The notes: generated from the letters alone by a model not told the origin. Shown: positions 1 to 10,080, counted from the first letter of the stretch. The stretch: 64,000 nucleotides of DNA from a virus (IMGVR_UViG_3300028536_000014:1-64000), one strand, 5' to 3'. Translations and numbers: made by a program.

Positions 1-342
1 GGTCCGTCCACTAGACAACAAGAAACCCGTTTCATCGCGATCGGGATTCAAACGGTCAAGAATACGAACCACTTCAACGTCACCAACCTTGGTCAGAATA
101 TCAATGGCTTGCAGATAATAACCAGCGAAGATGGATAATTGACTGTTCAAAACTACCCGTGTCACTGGATTGTTTAGGAGATCCTTCGACACGATGGTAA
201 TTGGTTCAACTCGTGTTAACTTCGTTGCTTCTGGAAGCGAAGTATTTTTGTAATAACTGCTATAGTCCTTAGCGGTGTTGAGGAACTTAGCGATAAAAGT
301 CAAACCTGTCGTAATTGCAGTACCAACACTGATAGGATCCAA
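1..342 (-). CDS. Partial structural-type protein, runs off left edge
   Basis: An open frame runs from a TTG codon at 342 to the window edge without a stop, giving at least 114 residues that begin MDPISVGTAITTGLTFIAKF. A GGAG ribosome-binding site lies 7 nt upstream (near 350-353), which decides the TTG start. The protein contains a run about pairing of an inner region with a repeat-rich beta segment, but no catalytic motif is seen. It is transcribed divergently from the plus-strand structural gene at 490, so a virion-component role is plausible by context only. The downstream part is outside the window. Confidence 0.7.
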   Translation of the reverse strand, partial: MDPISVGTAITTGLTFIAKFLNTAKDYSSYYKNTSLPEATKLTRVEPITIVSKDLLNNPVTRVVLNSQLSIFAGYYLQAIDILTKVGDVEVVRILDRLNPDRDETGFLLSSGRT

Positions 343-489
343 GACGCGTCTCCGGTTTTTTAAGTCTTTGATGAGGTAAAAATCTTTACGCTAAATTCGA
401 TAACCACGAACTATAAGATCTCGAAGCAGCGGCGTTAGCTCATTGGATAAACGATTCTTCTTGAATTTATATAGGAATGGAAACAAAAC

Positions 490-1629
490 ATGACAACTCA
501 GATCCCAATCTCTATCGATGATATTTTACAAAGTACAGCAGTAGGATCTCTTGATAAAGCCATTGGAAACAATCTATACGGCTTTAATCACGATCAAATC
601 CCGACTGCTGTTCCGTACAATCGCGAACGTCAAGGTTTCCTATTTTTTGTTCGACCACAATTAAATCTTCAATTAGATAACATTCGAAATTCTCGGAAGT
701 TTATGCCATTAGCTTCAGATGTCAGTGATACAACGATCCACCGTTTTGTTAGAACAACTCTGGATCCTCGATTAATGGTTGGATATCAGTTTGGTAAAAC
801 AGCTACAAAACCAGGTATTGATATTCCTCGTATTACTTGTCCATTAACGAATAACAATATGGCATTTATTCCAGTTTTAACGAATAACATATTGTCATCT
901 TCTGGCTGGCCAGACCCTGTTGTTCCTCTATTCACAAGTAAACAAGGTCGATATAACGAATCGGTGAGCTTTGTAGATGGATTGGTTGAGAACTTCGAAG
1001 AATATACAATCGATGTTACATTTCGAAATACAGTATCAGATCCTATCCTTTATATGTTTTACATCTGGACACTTTATGCGTCCTATGTATTTAAAGGACA
1101 ATTTGTTCCGTATCCAGATTTTATTACTGATAACCGTATTGATTACAATACTCGACTTTATCGAGTTCGTCTGGATCGTAATAGGTATAAAGTCAGTAAG
1201 ATTATGTCAACCGGACCTGCCATTCCGATTGCTTCTTCGGTCGGTCAGTTTGGTGATCTTAATATGGATGAAACATTTTCATCTGCAAATAAAGATATCT
1301 CAATGCGATTTCAATGTCAAGGATTTGAAATCTTTGACGATATCTTGATCTATGAATTTAATCAAACAGTTCAAATGTTTAAGAGTGAAATGAAAAATGA
1401 GAATCGCGATTCAACCATGATTCTCGTTCCACGTTCAATTAGTTATATCTTCCAACATCGTGCTTATCCAAGAATCAATCCTGATAATCATGTCATGGAG
1501 TGGTGGGTTGATCGGAATCTTTTTAATATTAGAACCCAAGCATTTTTACAATCTTTAGGGCAAGCAGATGATGATGCAATTCAATCTGCAATTAACAATC
1601 AACAAGATGATAACGAAGAAGGCGGTTAA
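490..1629 (+). CDS. Putative virion structural protein (baseplate region)
   Basis: 379 residues, ATG with an AGGA-type ribosome-binding site. I do not recognise a named family. It is rich in aromatic and polar residues, has no signal peptide or membrane segment, and ends in an acidic tail (DDNEEGG). It is followed after 3 nt by the 993-residue gene, so the two are probably translationally coupled. Pairing with a large baseplate-like gene suggests a tail or baseplate component; this is inference from context. Confidence 0.6.
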   Translation: MTTQIPISIDDILQSTAVGSLDKAIGNNLYGFNHDQIPTAVPYNRERQGFLFFVRPQLNLQLDNIRNSRKFMPLASDVSDTTIHRFVRTTLDPRLMVGYQFGKTATKPGIDIPRITCPLTNNNMAFIPVLTNNILSSSGWPDPVVPLFTSKQGRYNESVSFVDGLVENFEEYTIDVTFRNTVSDPILYMFYIWTLYASYVFKGQFVPYPDFITDNRIDYNTRLYRVRLDRNRYKVSKIMSTGPAIPIASSVGQFGDLNMDETFSSANKDISMRFQCQGFEIFDDILIYEFNQTVQMFKSEMKNENRDSTMILVPRSISYIFQHRAYPRINPDNHVMEWWVDRNLFNIRTQAFLQSLGQADDDAIQSAINNQQDDNEEGG

Positions 1630-1632
1630 CAA

Positions 1633-4614
1633 ATGACTGAGATTGTAAGTGGTTCTGCAAGTATAACTGATCTGTATAATCGGATTGGTTATTACAAAGG
1701 ATCTCCTGTCCGAATCGCTCAAGCGACTTATGATTTCCTTGATGAAGTCTTAAACAATCAAATCGATCTAGTTGATCCGACTAACCCATTCATCCTTGGG
1801 TTAGAAATGTCATCACTTCATACTGCACTTGCAGTTAACGAGTCACTTCTTAATCTTCGTCGTTCTTATGCTGGTTTGGCACAGACAGATCAAGATATTT
1901 ATCGGCATATGACGGATGCAGAATATATCGGTCGTTTTGCAACACCTGGAAGTGTCCCATTTACTTTCATGTTCGATTTGAATTCACTTTTAAATGCTCT
2001 GGTGGAAGATACCACAGAAAATTGCATGAAAGCGATTATTCCTCGTGATACTTTTATTACGATTGATACTTATACATTTACTCTGGAATACCCAATCGTC
2101 ATTCGCCAATTTCCAAATGGCGTCATGCAGATTACGCATGATACGTCAATTAGCTCACCAATTTCGACACCGTCTAATAATATCATTTCTTTCAAGACCC
2201 GTCAGGATTCCAACGGAATTAAATGGCTTTATTTCGTTGCTCCTGTAAAAGAAATGACCATTGTTACATCTAACTACGCTTTCCAACAACAGAAAGTATT
2301 TAATTTTAATATTCCATTTACATCTCAGTTCTTATTTGCACGTGTTTTTCAAAAATCGAATACGACAGGTGCTGATTGGGTTGAAATGGTAACAACACAT
2401 TCTGATCAAGTCTTTGATCAAACAACACCAACAGCTGTATTGATGGTAACAAGTTTGAATCTGAATGTTACCATTCCGTATATCTACAATACACTAGGAA
2501 CAGTTTCAGGTACAATTCGTATTGACCTCTATACAACTGATGGAAATATCGATGTCAATATGGGTGGATATACCCTGGATCAGTTTGCTATAAAGTTCAG
2601 AGCTATTGATTCTATTCGAGATACCAACGTATACACAAACATCTGGAGTACTGTCAATTATTTAACTTTCAGTGATCAAATTCTCTCTGGAGGATCTGAC
2701 GGTATAGCTTTTACAACACTGAAAAATAAAGTCATTAACTACGCTTTCGGTGGTTTTAATATTCCAATCACCACAGCACAGTTGGATACAGTAGGTGAAT
2801 TAAATGGTTTTACGATTGTTAGGAATGCCGATACTTTAACAGATCGTTATATGTTAGGTATTAGACCTATCCCTAATATTAGCATTGCAAATACTAGTAG
2901 TACTAGCACTACTTCAACAGGTGTTGTTACAAGTAATAATCAAAAATTATTAAGTCGTGCTAATGTCGGTATGATCCGTTTCTCTAGTGAGATTTCTGAT
3001 CTTCAGACGTCAGATAATGTTGTCAACAACAGTAACCGATTCACATTGTTGTCCAATACCGCATTTTCTTTAAATAATGGTATTGCATCATTGGTAGAAA
3101 GTTCGGTTATCAGCTCGATCAAATCTCAACCTGTTAATTCATTGGTTAGCACAGTGAATGCAGCTAGTTATGTTTATACGCCGTATTATTATGTTTTTGA
3201 TCTCCAGGATAGTTTACTGGATGTCAGACCGTACGATTTAGATCATCCAGATATCGCTAATCTAAACTTTATCCTTCAGAACAACACCCTGGCTTTGGTC
3301 GTTAATACTGGTAGTTACACTATTACAAAGACATCGACAGGTTATACTCTGACTATTGTAACTATTTCAGGATCTGCATATAAACAACTGAATGATAACC
3401 AAGTAGGTGTTCAACTTCGATTGGTGAATGAAGATGGGTCATTATCGGGTACGATCAATGGTGTTCAACAAGGAGTTGATTCGACTTCGAATGAAAGAAT
3501 CTATACGTTTGATATTCAAACGACTTATGACATTGATGGAAACAATTGTATCGAAATCATTAATGTCTATAATTCCGATGGTTTGATTTCTAATTTCTAT
3601 GTTGCATTGGATCGTGTTGTAGACATACTCTATACCACAACTTCTGTAACGAGTGGATTTGTTTCAGATGAAACCGATACATTAGTTAATAAAGCACAGC
3701 TTCCAATAGGTTCTGTAGGAAATACTCACGATCAACTTGAAGTTACATTCGGTAGTTATCTTGAGCATCTCTGGGCGCGTGTTAGAAGCTATGCAACAGG
3801 TGCTGACTATCAGACCTCTCCTTCGGATGTCCCGCAGCTCTATACGAAAGATATTTATCAGATTAACCCAATCACAAATTCCATGCTATTTATAGACGGA
3901 TCAGGTAATCCGTACTATAACAAAATTCACAGTATTGGTGATCCTGTTTTAGATGGAAGTGCGAATCCTGTTTATACTTATCGGGCTGGTGATAATATCC
4001 TCGATAACAATGGAAACCCAATTATCATTAGTGAAATTGGTGCTAAGAATGATTTCGATATCTTAGTCATTGATGCTAACTTGCTTTTCACAACTGATCC
4101 TAACTATGTAAGTTATAGAGATCAAGTTGTGAAAACTATGACAGAATGGATTACAGTAGATATTCTGGAAGTTCAAGCTCGTCTAATCGAAAGAACTGAA
4201 ATATTCTTCTATCCTCAAGCTTCGCTTGGTGTTACACAGATTATTGTTAACAATAATCAGAATGTTTATATTGATTCTGAACAAAGTCTTACAATAACAG
4301 TCTTTATTGATCAATCTGTTGTAAATGATACAGGTGTGCAAAATACCAACACCAATATCATTTCAGACTATCTGGATAACAATATTACACAATTGAAATT
4401 CACTATTAATCAAATGGAATCTGATCTCAAGACAGCGTTGGGTAATAACGTTTACGGTGTTACTATTCGTAATCTGGGTGGTACGTCGGATTATAAGTCC
4501 ATGACCATCACCGATCAACACAATCGTCTCTGTATCGCACGTAAACTGATTGCTAATCAAGATAACACTGTTACGATCCAACCTGATCTTAATATCATCT
4601 ACACAGGTTTCTAA
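1633..4614 (+). CDS. Large virion structural protein, baseplate-wedge-like
   Basis: 993 residues. The N-terminal 120 residues are helical and polar, and the rest is beta-rich with many Thr/Ser/Asn. Length, composition and tight coupling to the preceding gene fit large baseplate wedge proteins of myoviruses (T4 gp6-like role), but no diagnostic motif can be named by eye. A Ser/Thr-only tract near residues 418-430 (TSSTSTTSTG) looks like a linker. A bidirectional hairpin follows the stop. A structure-based search would be needed to confirm the role. Confidence 0.6.
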   Translation: MTEIVSGSASITDLYNRIGYYKGSPVRIAQATYDFLDEVLNNQIDLVDPTNPFILGLEMSSLHTALAVNESLLNLRRSYAGLAQTDQDIYRHMTDAEYIGRFATPGSVPFTFMFDLNSLLNALVEDTTENCMKAIIPRDTFITIDTYTFTLEYPIVIRQFPNGVMQITHDTSISSPISTPSNNIISFKTRQDSNGIKWLYFVAPVKEMTIVTSNYAFQQQKVFNFNIPFTSQFLFARVFQKSNTTGADWVEMVTTHSDQVFDQTTPTAVLMVTSLNLNVTIPYIYNTLGTVSGTIRIDLYTTDGNIDVNMGGYTLDQFAIKFRAIDSIRDTNVYTNIWSTVNYLTFSDQILSGGSDGIAFTTLKNKVINYAFGGFNIPITTAQLDTVGELNGFTIVRNADTLTDRYMLGIRPIPNISIANTSSTSTTSTGVVTSNNQKLLSRANVGMIRFSSEISDLQTSDNVVNNSNRFTLLSNTAFSLNNGIASLVESSVISSIKSQPVNSLVSTVNAASYVYTPYYYVFDLQDSLLDVRPYDLDHPDIANLNFILQNNTLALVVNTGSYTITKTSTGYTLTIVTISGSAYKQLNDNQVGVQLRLVNEDGSLSGTINGVQQGVDSTSNERIYTFDIQTTYDIDGNNCIEIINVYNSDGLISNFYVALDRVVDILYTTTSVTSGFVSDETDTLVNKAQLPIGSVGNTHDQLEVTFGSYLEHLWARVRSYATGADYQTSPSDVPQLYTKDIYQINPITNSMLFIDGSGNPYYNKIHSIGDPVLDGSANPVYTYRAGDNILDNNGNPIIISEIGAKNDFDILVIDANLLFTTDPNYVSYRDQVVKTMTEWITVDILEVQARLIERTEIFFYPQASLGVTQIIVNNNQNVYIDSEQSLTITVFIDQSVVNDTGVQNTNTNIISDYLDNNITQLKFTINQMESDLKTALGNNVYGVTIRNLGGTSDYKSMTITDQHNRLCIARKLIANQDNTVTIQPDLNIIYTGF

Positions 4615-4623
4615 ATGAACTTC

Positions 4624-4660
4624 CATACACTCAAGACCATTATTAGGTCTTGAGTGTATG
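4624..4660. terminator. Bidirectional hairpin between convergent genes
   Basis: Arms at about 4625-4638 and 4646-4659 (ATACACTCAAGACC and its complement) form a 14-bp stem. It lies between the stop codons of the plus-strand gene ending at 4614 and the minus-strand gene ending at 4669, so it can serve both. Confidence 0.75.
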
Positions 4661-4668
4661 GAGTATAC

Positions 4669-5742
4669 TTATAGTTCCAAATATGTCAATAAAAGCTGTT
4701 TAATGGCAAGGTTCAAAATGGTTAGATGATGAACCAATCCAGAATATTTCATCAGACAATGATGGAGAGAAATAAAGATCTCCGCTCTTTCAACTACCAG
4801 CTTCGAAATCAAATCAGGCTTATCAGAGATTGCTTTGGCTTCTACAGCCAGATCCGTAACGATTTTCAATCTAGCGATAAGATCTTGATAAAATTCATTC
4901 AACTTTGAACTTATATTAGGACTCATGACAAATGTCATTAAATCAACCATCGATACTTCGCTATCGTCATCAAGACCAACAATTATATCAAAGAATAACT
5001 TAGCGTGATGACAGTTGAAAACTTCTTTGATAGCTTTTAGTGCATCTGTAAACTCACTAATGGAATTAAGATGTGTATTGATCAAAGATGTATCAAATCT
5101 TAAAAGATTGATCTTATTCAAATCTATGAACACTCCATCTTTTAAAGGAATCGTGCTGTTAGGGTTACCAAGAATTTTCTCATGATTGACTTGTAATTCA
5201 GAACGTAATGATTCTGAAATACGAATCAAACCAGGTAGATAGTTTTCTTTAATAGAAGTAATCATTGAAAAAGTATCAGTTAAAGGACCTTCAATATAGG
5301 TTTTGAAAAGATCCATCAACTGGGCTTCTTCTTTAGCGACAATTGATTTTACATAGACTTGAGTTTCTTTATACCCAACTTTGGTAGGGATATGTGTAAA
5401 CCCATTTTTCGGAACAACTGAAAACAGTTCTGTAAATGACTCTGCCATGATTTCAGCACGACCAGAATCAATTGTACCCGATTTAGAAATATCATTATCA
5501 ATATCTTTCAAAGATATGAGTTTGATATTCTGATCTTCTACAAGTTTGAATTCTATTGATAAATCTGGAATATTAAATAACGCTTCCAAATCAGGATTGG
5601 GAATCATCGGAATCTTACTTGGTTCTAAGAAAATCTTAGGGTCTGTATTAGACTTAAATATTGGTGATTTGATAACAGAAAGATCGGGTTCATTTCCAGA
5701 ACTTACATCAGGAAATAATGGATCGTAATCGACGATACTCAT
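4669..5742 (-). CDS. Hypothetical protein, helical
   Basis: 357 residues, not recognised. The first 60 residues are Pro/Asp/Ser-rich and probably disordered; the remainder is predicted helical, with long Leu/Ile-rich stretches. Its ATG overlaps the stop of the upstream gene as TAATG, indicating translational coupling with the 167-residue protein and the metallopeptidase in one minus-strand operon. No catalytic motif is seen. Confidence 0.6.
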   Translation of the reverse strand: MSIVDYDPLFPDVSSGNEPDLSVIKSPIFKSNTDPKIFLEPSKIPMIPNPDLEALFNIPDLSIEFKLVEDQNIKLISLKDIDNDISKSGTIDSGRAEIMAESFTELFSVVPKNGFTHIPTKVGYKETQVYVKSIVAKEEAQLMDLFKTYIEGPLTDTFSMITSIKENYLPGLIRISESLRSELQVNHEKILGNPNSTIPLKDGVFIDLNKINLLRFDTSLINTHLNSISEFTDALKAIKEVFNCHHAKLFFDIIVGLDDDSEVSMVDLMTFVMSPNISSKLNEFYQDLIARLKIVTDLAVEAKAISDKPDLISKLVVERAEIFISLHHCLMKYSGLVHHLTILNLAIKQLLLTYLEL

Positions 5743-6245
5743 TAAGTAACCTGATCGTTCGGTTTTCCATCAAAAAACCCAATCTCTGTTGTCAGTTGTG
5801 TGAGATTCAAGATATCGGTAAGAATCGAGACATGATCTTTCTCGATGATTGCTAAATCTTCTTTGGAAAAGAAACGTGTGATACCAAAGAAATCAGCAAT
5901 AGCAGTTTCCTTAGAATGCACCACATTCATCCACCCGTTCCAACACGTCTGTGATTGACGATATTGATATAACTTGGCGGTATAGTACAATACTTTATCA
6001 ATATCCAATTTCAACATTTCATTGAGATCATTCAGCTTACCAACAAGTTTGATCCCATAAGTACGAACAAAATAATGTTCATCAGGAGTTTCGTTGGCAT
6101 TATAAGCCGCTGTTTCCATCGCATTGATGAGAACGCACGCCATTGCGAAGCTGAAAGAATCTGAACGAGAACGTGCTGTTCCTACAAAAGAGAAAATGAA
6201 ATCCTGAGACTTTCGGCACAGCCGGTTCATTGCATACATGGTCAT
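5742..6245 (-). CDS. Hypothetical protein
   Basis: 167 residues, ATG with AAGGAT ribosome-binding site. Not recognised. A short Ser/Arg patch (TARSRSDSFS) near residue 23 precedes a hydrophobic helix, then helical text with several Trp/Tyr. It lies between the metallopeptidase (18 nt upstream) and the 357-residue protein (1-nt stop/start overlap), so the three are likely co-expressed. Confidence 0.6.
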   Translation of the reverse strand: MTMYAMNRLCRKSQDFIFSFVGTARSRSDSFSFAMACVLINAMETAAYNANETPDEHYFVRTYGIKLVGKLNDLNEMLKLDIDKVLYYTAKLYQYRQSQTCWNGWMNVVHSKETAIADFFGITRFFSKEDLAIIEKDHVSILTDILNLTQLTTEIGFFDGKPNDQVT

Positions 6246-6263
6246 AATAGATCCTTAGAGGGT

Positions 6264-7664
6264 TTACGTATGGGCAACACGAAGTGAAGCAGATGCAAGA
6301 TACAAATCACTGGCAGAAAGATCCTCTAATAATCGTTGAAGTTGAATATCGTTCTGAGAATCTTTGTGGCCTGGTGTGAAGAAATCAATAAGAAGTGTCA
6401 CCAGATTTTTATATTCGTTTTTATTTTGGATAATTTCATCCAGAAGTTTAATCTGATCAATGGTTTCTTTGACCTGATGTTCAGGAAGATCACTATCTTT
6501 AAGTAAGAAAATTAATTGATTTCGAACTCTTTGATAACGATGTTTCAGATCATCATAAGTCATTGGTTTAATATAGGTGGAATGACTGATTACGTATGAA
6601 CCTAATACCACACCTGCTATTAAAGAATAAAAAACAAATCCAGTACCAGTTAACAATGATGTCACTCCAGCACCAATAATAAATAAAAAGGCTTCGAAGA
6701 ATAATGATAAAAATAGAAATGTCCAAATCGTAATTAAAAGAATACTTCCAATTGACCAAAGGATGCTTCCAGCTAGAGATTGATCAGGATTCAAGAATCC
6801 AGAACCCTGCATTTTATCCAACGCAGCAATTAAATCAGGACCATACCCCCAACGTGAGGTAAAGTTATCTGCTAATGTTTCACTAGCATTATCATTATAA
6901 CGGTCATTCGGCATCTGACTTTCAATTGTTTCTTTTAAAAACTTCATGGTTCGACGACCAAGGATAGTATTGCTTCCAGAAAAGATCTTATCCAGTTCTT
7001 CGTTGGTTGTCTTTGGATTCAATATTTTAAGTTCTTTGAAAATATAGTCTTTTGACAAATCCTTTTTATTAACGGTATCTTTCAAAAGCTGAGATAGAAC
7101 TTGATTATTCGAATTTAATCGATTAGAATATTCATAGGCAGTAAAACAATGTCCTAATTCATGAAGAAAAATCGCTGTCACCATTCCAGGTGATAATTTC
7201 CATTTCAGGAATGTTTGAATATTTACATGAAGTGGATTTGTATACTCAGAAAAGATACCGGATACTTCACACTTTTGAATATCCACGATTCCTTTTTGTT
7301 CCAACGCTTGATCGATAATTTTAAGCTGTTTGGATAAAAAAGCTCGACTTAAAGGGCCGTCGTACAAATTACCTCTAAGTTGTTTATTAATAATCGAAGA
7401 ATATTCATTTGGATAAAATGGAATAACCGCACCAGGTAATCCATTTGGAATGAGATCCAATTTGATCCCCATTCGTTTAAACGTGAGTTCTTCGATAGCT
7501 TTAACGTTAGGATGTTCTTTCCACCTTCGATATTGATTTGGATTTTCTGAAAAATCTTTCATCAAAATACTGAACAATACTTCTATATCTCGAGCATAAG
7601 AATCCGACTGAAAGTCGATCATCTCAAGAGAGACGGTTGTATCCCTCTCATAAAACTTAGTCAT
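6264..7664 (-). CDS. Membrane zinc metallopeptidase (HELGH)
   Basis: 466 residues with a gluzincin-type HExxH motif (FLHELGHCF, residues about 166-174). A later acidic ETLAD segment (near residue 264) could supply the third zinc ligand. Residues about 300-365 hold two to three hydrophobic spans (ILWSIGSILLITIWTFLF, then further segments), so the enzyme is likely membrane-anchored with its catalytic domain N-terminal to the anchors. Substrate is unknown: maturation of phage proteins or action at the host membrane are both possible. A strong ribosome-binding site (GAGGGGA) precedes the ATG. The HExxH motif is seen; activity is inferred. Confidence 0.75.
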   Translation of the reverse strand: MTKFYERDTTVSLEMIDFQSDSYARDIEVLFSILMKDFSENPNQYRRWKEHPNVKAIEELTFKRMGIKLDLIPNGLPGAVIPFYPNEYSSIINKQLRGNLYDGPLSRAFLSKQLKIIDQALEQKGIVDIQKCEVSGIFSEYTNPLHVNIQTFLKWKLSPGMVTAIFLHELGHCFTAYEYSNRLNSNNQVLSQLLKDTVNKKDLSKDYIFKELKILNPKTTNEELDKIFSGSNTILGRRTMKFLKETIESQMPNDRYNDNASETLADNFTSRWGYGPDLIAALDKMQGSGFLNPDQSLAGSILWSIGSILLITIWTFLFLSLFFEAFLFIIGAGVTSLLTGTGFVFYSLIAGVVLGSYVISHSTYIKPMTYDDLKHRYQRVRNQLIFLLKDSDLPEHQVKETIDQIKLLDEIIQNKNEYKNLVTLLIDFFTPGHKDSQNDIQLQRLLEDLSASDLYLASASLRVAHT

Positions 7665-7749
7665 AATTCCCCTCTGAGATGGTAATTTAATATTGGGTTG
7701 ATCGATTCATACCATTTCGTTAAACATAAAAAGATAAAAAAAAAAGAAT

Positions 7750-7777
7750 AGGAGGACTGGTTTTATCCAGCCTCCTA
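7750..7777 (-). terminator. Rho-independent terminator
   Basis: GGAGG-type stem at about 7751-7775 with a short loop. On the minus strand it is followed by a long T-run. It ends the transcript of the 89-residue gene. Confidence 0.7.
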
Positions 7778-7794
7778 TCTTTATAAAAAATAGA

Positions 7795-8064
7795 TTATAT
7801 CTTAATACCTTTAAATCCAAGTGCTTTGGCTGCTTTATCGCGAGGATATCCAGATCCACCAATAAAACACATCCCATCCGTTTGATAAAATTCCTCATCT
7901 TTTTCGTGATCAATGATGACACTTCCCATGTGCTTCTTGTCGTTTGATTCAACAAGGATATGTTTCGCTCCTGGTTTCTTACACAATACAACTGCTTCTT
8001 TTACAACCGCTCGATTATTACCGAACCGAACTTTGATTACATCGCCAATCTGAACTTCTTTCAC
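7795..8064 (-). CDS. Small hypothetical protein
   Basis: 89 residues, GTG start with GGAGAA about 9 nt upstream. It has beta-rich text with several Val/Lys (VIKVRFGNNRAVVKEAVV), resembling a small SH3-like fold, but no family is recognised. It has its own promoter-like motif at 8130 and a terminator at 7750, so it is a single-gene transcription unit. Confidence 0.65.
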   Translation of the reverse strand: MKEVQIGDVIKVRFGNNRAVVKEAVVLCKKPGAKHILVESNDKKHMGSVIIDHEKDEEFYQTDGMCFIGGSGYPRDKAAKALGFKGIKI

Positions 8065-8129
8065 TGTTGGGTTCTCCGATTTGGTTGAAGTCCATTTTAA
8101 GAGGTTTTCTTAAAAAGCCTAAGCTCATC

Positions 8130-8153
8130 TAGAGTATATAGAGTTATGATTTT
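8130..8153 (-). promoter_or_regulatory. Phage promoter-like motif
   Basis: The minus strand reads ATATACTCTA followed by GATGA, matching the recurrent TATACTCTA element. It sits about 65 nt upstream of the GTG at 8064. The upstream TTTCARTCA half is degenerate here. Confidence 0.55.
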
Positions 8154-8216
8154 TTAAGAATGGGATAATTCCATTCACTCAACACATCAGATAGAATTAC
8201 TCATAAGTGAGTTATC

Positions 8217-9953
8217 ATGACAGAACAAAACAAAGTTATCGAATCTGAAAAAGATGAGATAATTAGCCGTGAGTGTCGTTTCGTAATTCATGTTCCTAAA
8301 AATAAAGAACGACCAGATTTACATTTAATAAAAGAACGTGTACACTGGAAAAGCGGTCGTTCAGAACCACGTTTACGTTGGATCAAAAATTTCACAAGAC
8401 CATTTTGGATCACTAACAAGAACTATCAAACTCACAAGCAAAAGAAAGAAGTTGAGTCGATTGATAGATTAACGCAACATAATTGTACGCAATCTGATTT
8501 AAGAGATAAGATAGCTACTGCATTAGGATTTGATTATTCACAAAACCATATTCGTAAATTAGCAAATAGTCCTTACTTATACGGAACTGAAATTGGTAGT
8601 CAAGCTATTATCAAACACCAATATCAAACTGCTAATAAAACGCATAATACTCAGTTCTCGGTCATGATGTTTGACATTGAAACCGATATGTTAAATGGTA
8701 CACAAGAACCTATCATTACCACAGCAGCATTTGGTAATGAACTTTATATTGGTGTCACTAAAGATTTCATAAAAGGAATTGTTGATCCTGAAACAAACTT
8801 TAGAGAAAAATGCATACAATATATTTCAGAGTTTACTGACATCTCTAAATATGTTATTACTTATATCGAAGCAAATGGCACTGTCGATCTGATTCGTAAA
8901 GCATTTGATTGGATACATATTCGTAAACCTGACTTTCTTGCAATTTGGAATATAGATTTCGATATTCCAAAGATTTTGGATACTCTGAAACGCTATGGTG
9001 TTGATCCTCGAGATATTCTCTGCGATCCGTCTGTACCAGAACCGGCTAGACTTTGTCAGTACAAGGAAGGACTTAGAAAGAAAAGAAAAGCCAATGGTGC
9101 TGAATATCCAATCGATTATGCTGATCAATGGCACAGTCTATTATTGACAGCTAGTTTCTATGTTATTGACGCGATGTGTGTTTATAGACTATTACGTTTA
9201 TCCAAACAAAAACAAAATTCTTATGGTTTAGATGCAACATTGGATCGAGAACTAGGAGTTCGAAAATTGAATTTCAAAGAAGCCGAAGTCTATAAGAAAG
9301 ATCGTTGGCATATTTTCATGCAGAAGAATTTCAAAATAGAATACATGGTCTATGCGTTATTCGATTCTCTCTCCATGAAATTGTTAGATGATAAAACGTT
9401 AGATCTCTGTTTTACTATCCCTAGTTTTGCAGGTGATACTCATTTTGCAAAGTGTAATTCAAAACCGAAGATGATTGCAGATATGCTTCATTTCTTCGCA
9501 TTAGAAAGAGGATATGTTCTTAATTCCGTTGGTGAACAGAAAGATCCAATAGAAGTCAAGGAAACAATAGTAATAGAAGAAGGCGCAGAAAGAGAACCTT
9601 CTATAGAAGGAGAACCTGAGACATTATCATTATTGGATTGGATTATGACCTTACCAGCACATTTAGTAGTGCCTGGATTACCACTTGTATATGAAAATCT
9701 TCATATACGCACTAAGTTAAGAGCGTTTGTATACGACAGTGACTGCGTATCTGCCTATCCAACCTGTACATCAATACTTAATGTTTCTAAGAGTACAACG
9801 AAACGCGAAATTGTAGATATCAATGGAATTGAAGAATCTGTTTTTAGACGACAGAATATCAACTTATGTTCTGGTTATGTTAACTCATTAGAGTATGGTA
9901 AAGAGATGTTTGGATTACCAAATCTATTTGAATTGAACGAGTTAATTGATTAA
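8217..9953 (+). CDS. Family-B DNA polymerase, exonuclease part to palm motif A (split)
   Basis: 578 residues. 3'-5' exonuclease motifs are visible: Exo I FDIETD (about 152-157), Exo II-like AIWNIDFDIP (about 243-252) and Exo III-like YALFDSLSM (about 380). Near residue 505 the text DSDCVSAYP matches family-B palm motif A (DxxxxYP). The protein ends about 65 residues later, without motif B (KxxxNSxYG) or motif C (YxDTD). A family-B polymerase normally has 750 or more residues, so the rest of palm, fingers and thumb must be encoded elsewhere, or the gene is truncated. A terminator follows at 10032, so this is a finished gene rather than one broken by a nearby frameshift. Confidence 0.8.
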   Translation: MTEQNKVIESEKDEIISRECRFVIHVPKNKERPDLHLIKERVHWKSGRSEPRLRWIKNFTRPFWITNKNYQTHKQKKEVESIDRLTQHNCTQSDLRDKIATALGFDYSQNHIRKLANSPYLYGTEIGSQAIIKHQYQTANKTHNTQFSVMMFDIETDMLNGTQEPIITTAAFGNELYIGVTKDFIKGIVDPETNFREKCIQYISEFTDISKYVITYIEANGTVDLIRKAFDWIHIRKPDFLAIWNIDFDIPKILDTLKRYGVDPRDILCDPSVPEPARLCQYKEGLRKKRKANGAEYPIDYADQWHSLLLTASFYVIDAMCVYRLLRLSKQKQNSYGLDATLDRELGVRKLNFKEAEVYKKDRWHIFMQKNFKIEYMVYALFDSLSMKLLDDKTLDLCFTIPSFAGDTHFAKCNSKPKMIADMLHFFALERGYVLNSVGEQKDPIEVKETIVIEEGAEREPSIEGEPETLSLLDWIMTLPAHLVVPGLPLVYENLHIRTKLRAFVYDSDCVSAYPTCTSILNVSKSTTKREIVDINGIEESVFRRQNINLCSGYVNSLEYGKEMFGLPNLFELNELID

Positions 9954-10031
9954 TTGTTTATCAAGTGAGCGGTTTGAACTCCTTAGTCGCTCATTCAGGT
10001 TATCATCCCTCCCGTTTTAACCTGATAACTT

Positions 10032-10056
10032 TAGCCCTGCTTTGATAGCAGGGCTA
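10032..10056 (+). terminator. Rho-independent terminator of the polymerase gene
   Basis: Stem TAGCCCTGC / GCAGGGCTA with a 7-nt loop, followed by TCTTTTTC on the plus strand. Confidence 0.8.
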
Positions 10057-10080
10057 TCTTTTTCTTATTAATACAACTTC

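Noticed and set aside
425-485. tRNA-like text (TTAGCTCATTGGATA resembles a D-arm)
   Set aside because: No T-arm consensus, acceptor stem or anticodon arm can be paired around it.
7707-7991. 94-codon minus-strand frame overlapping the 89-residue gene
   Set aside because: It lies over the terminator hairpin and has no ribosome-binding site; the 89-residue frame has both promoter and ribosome-binding site.
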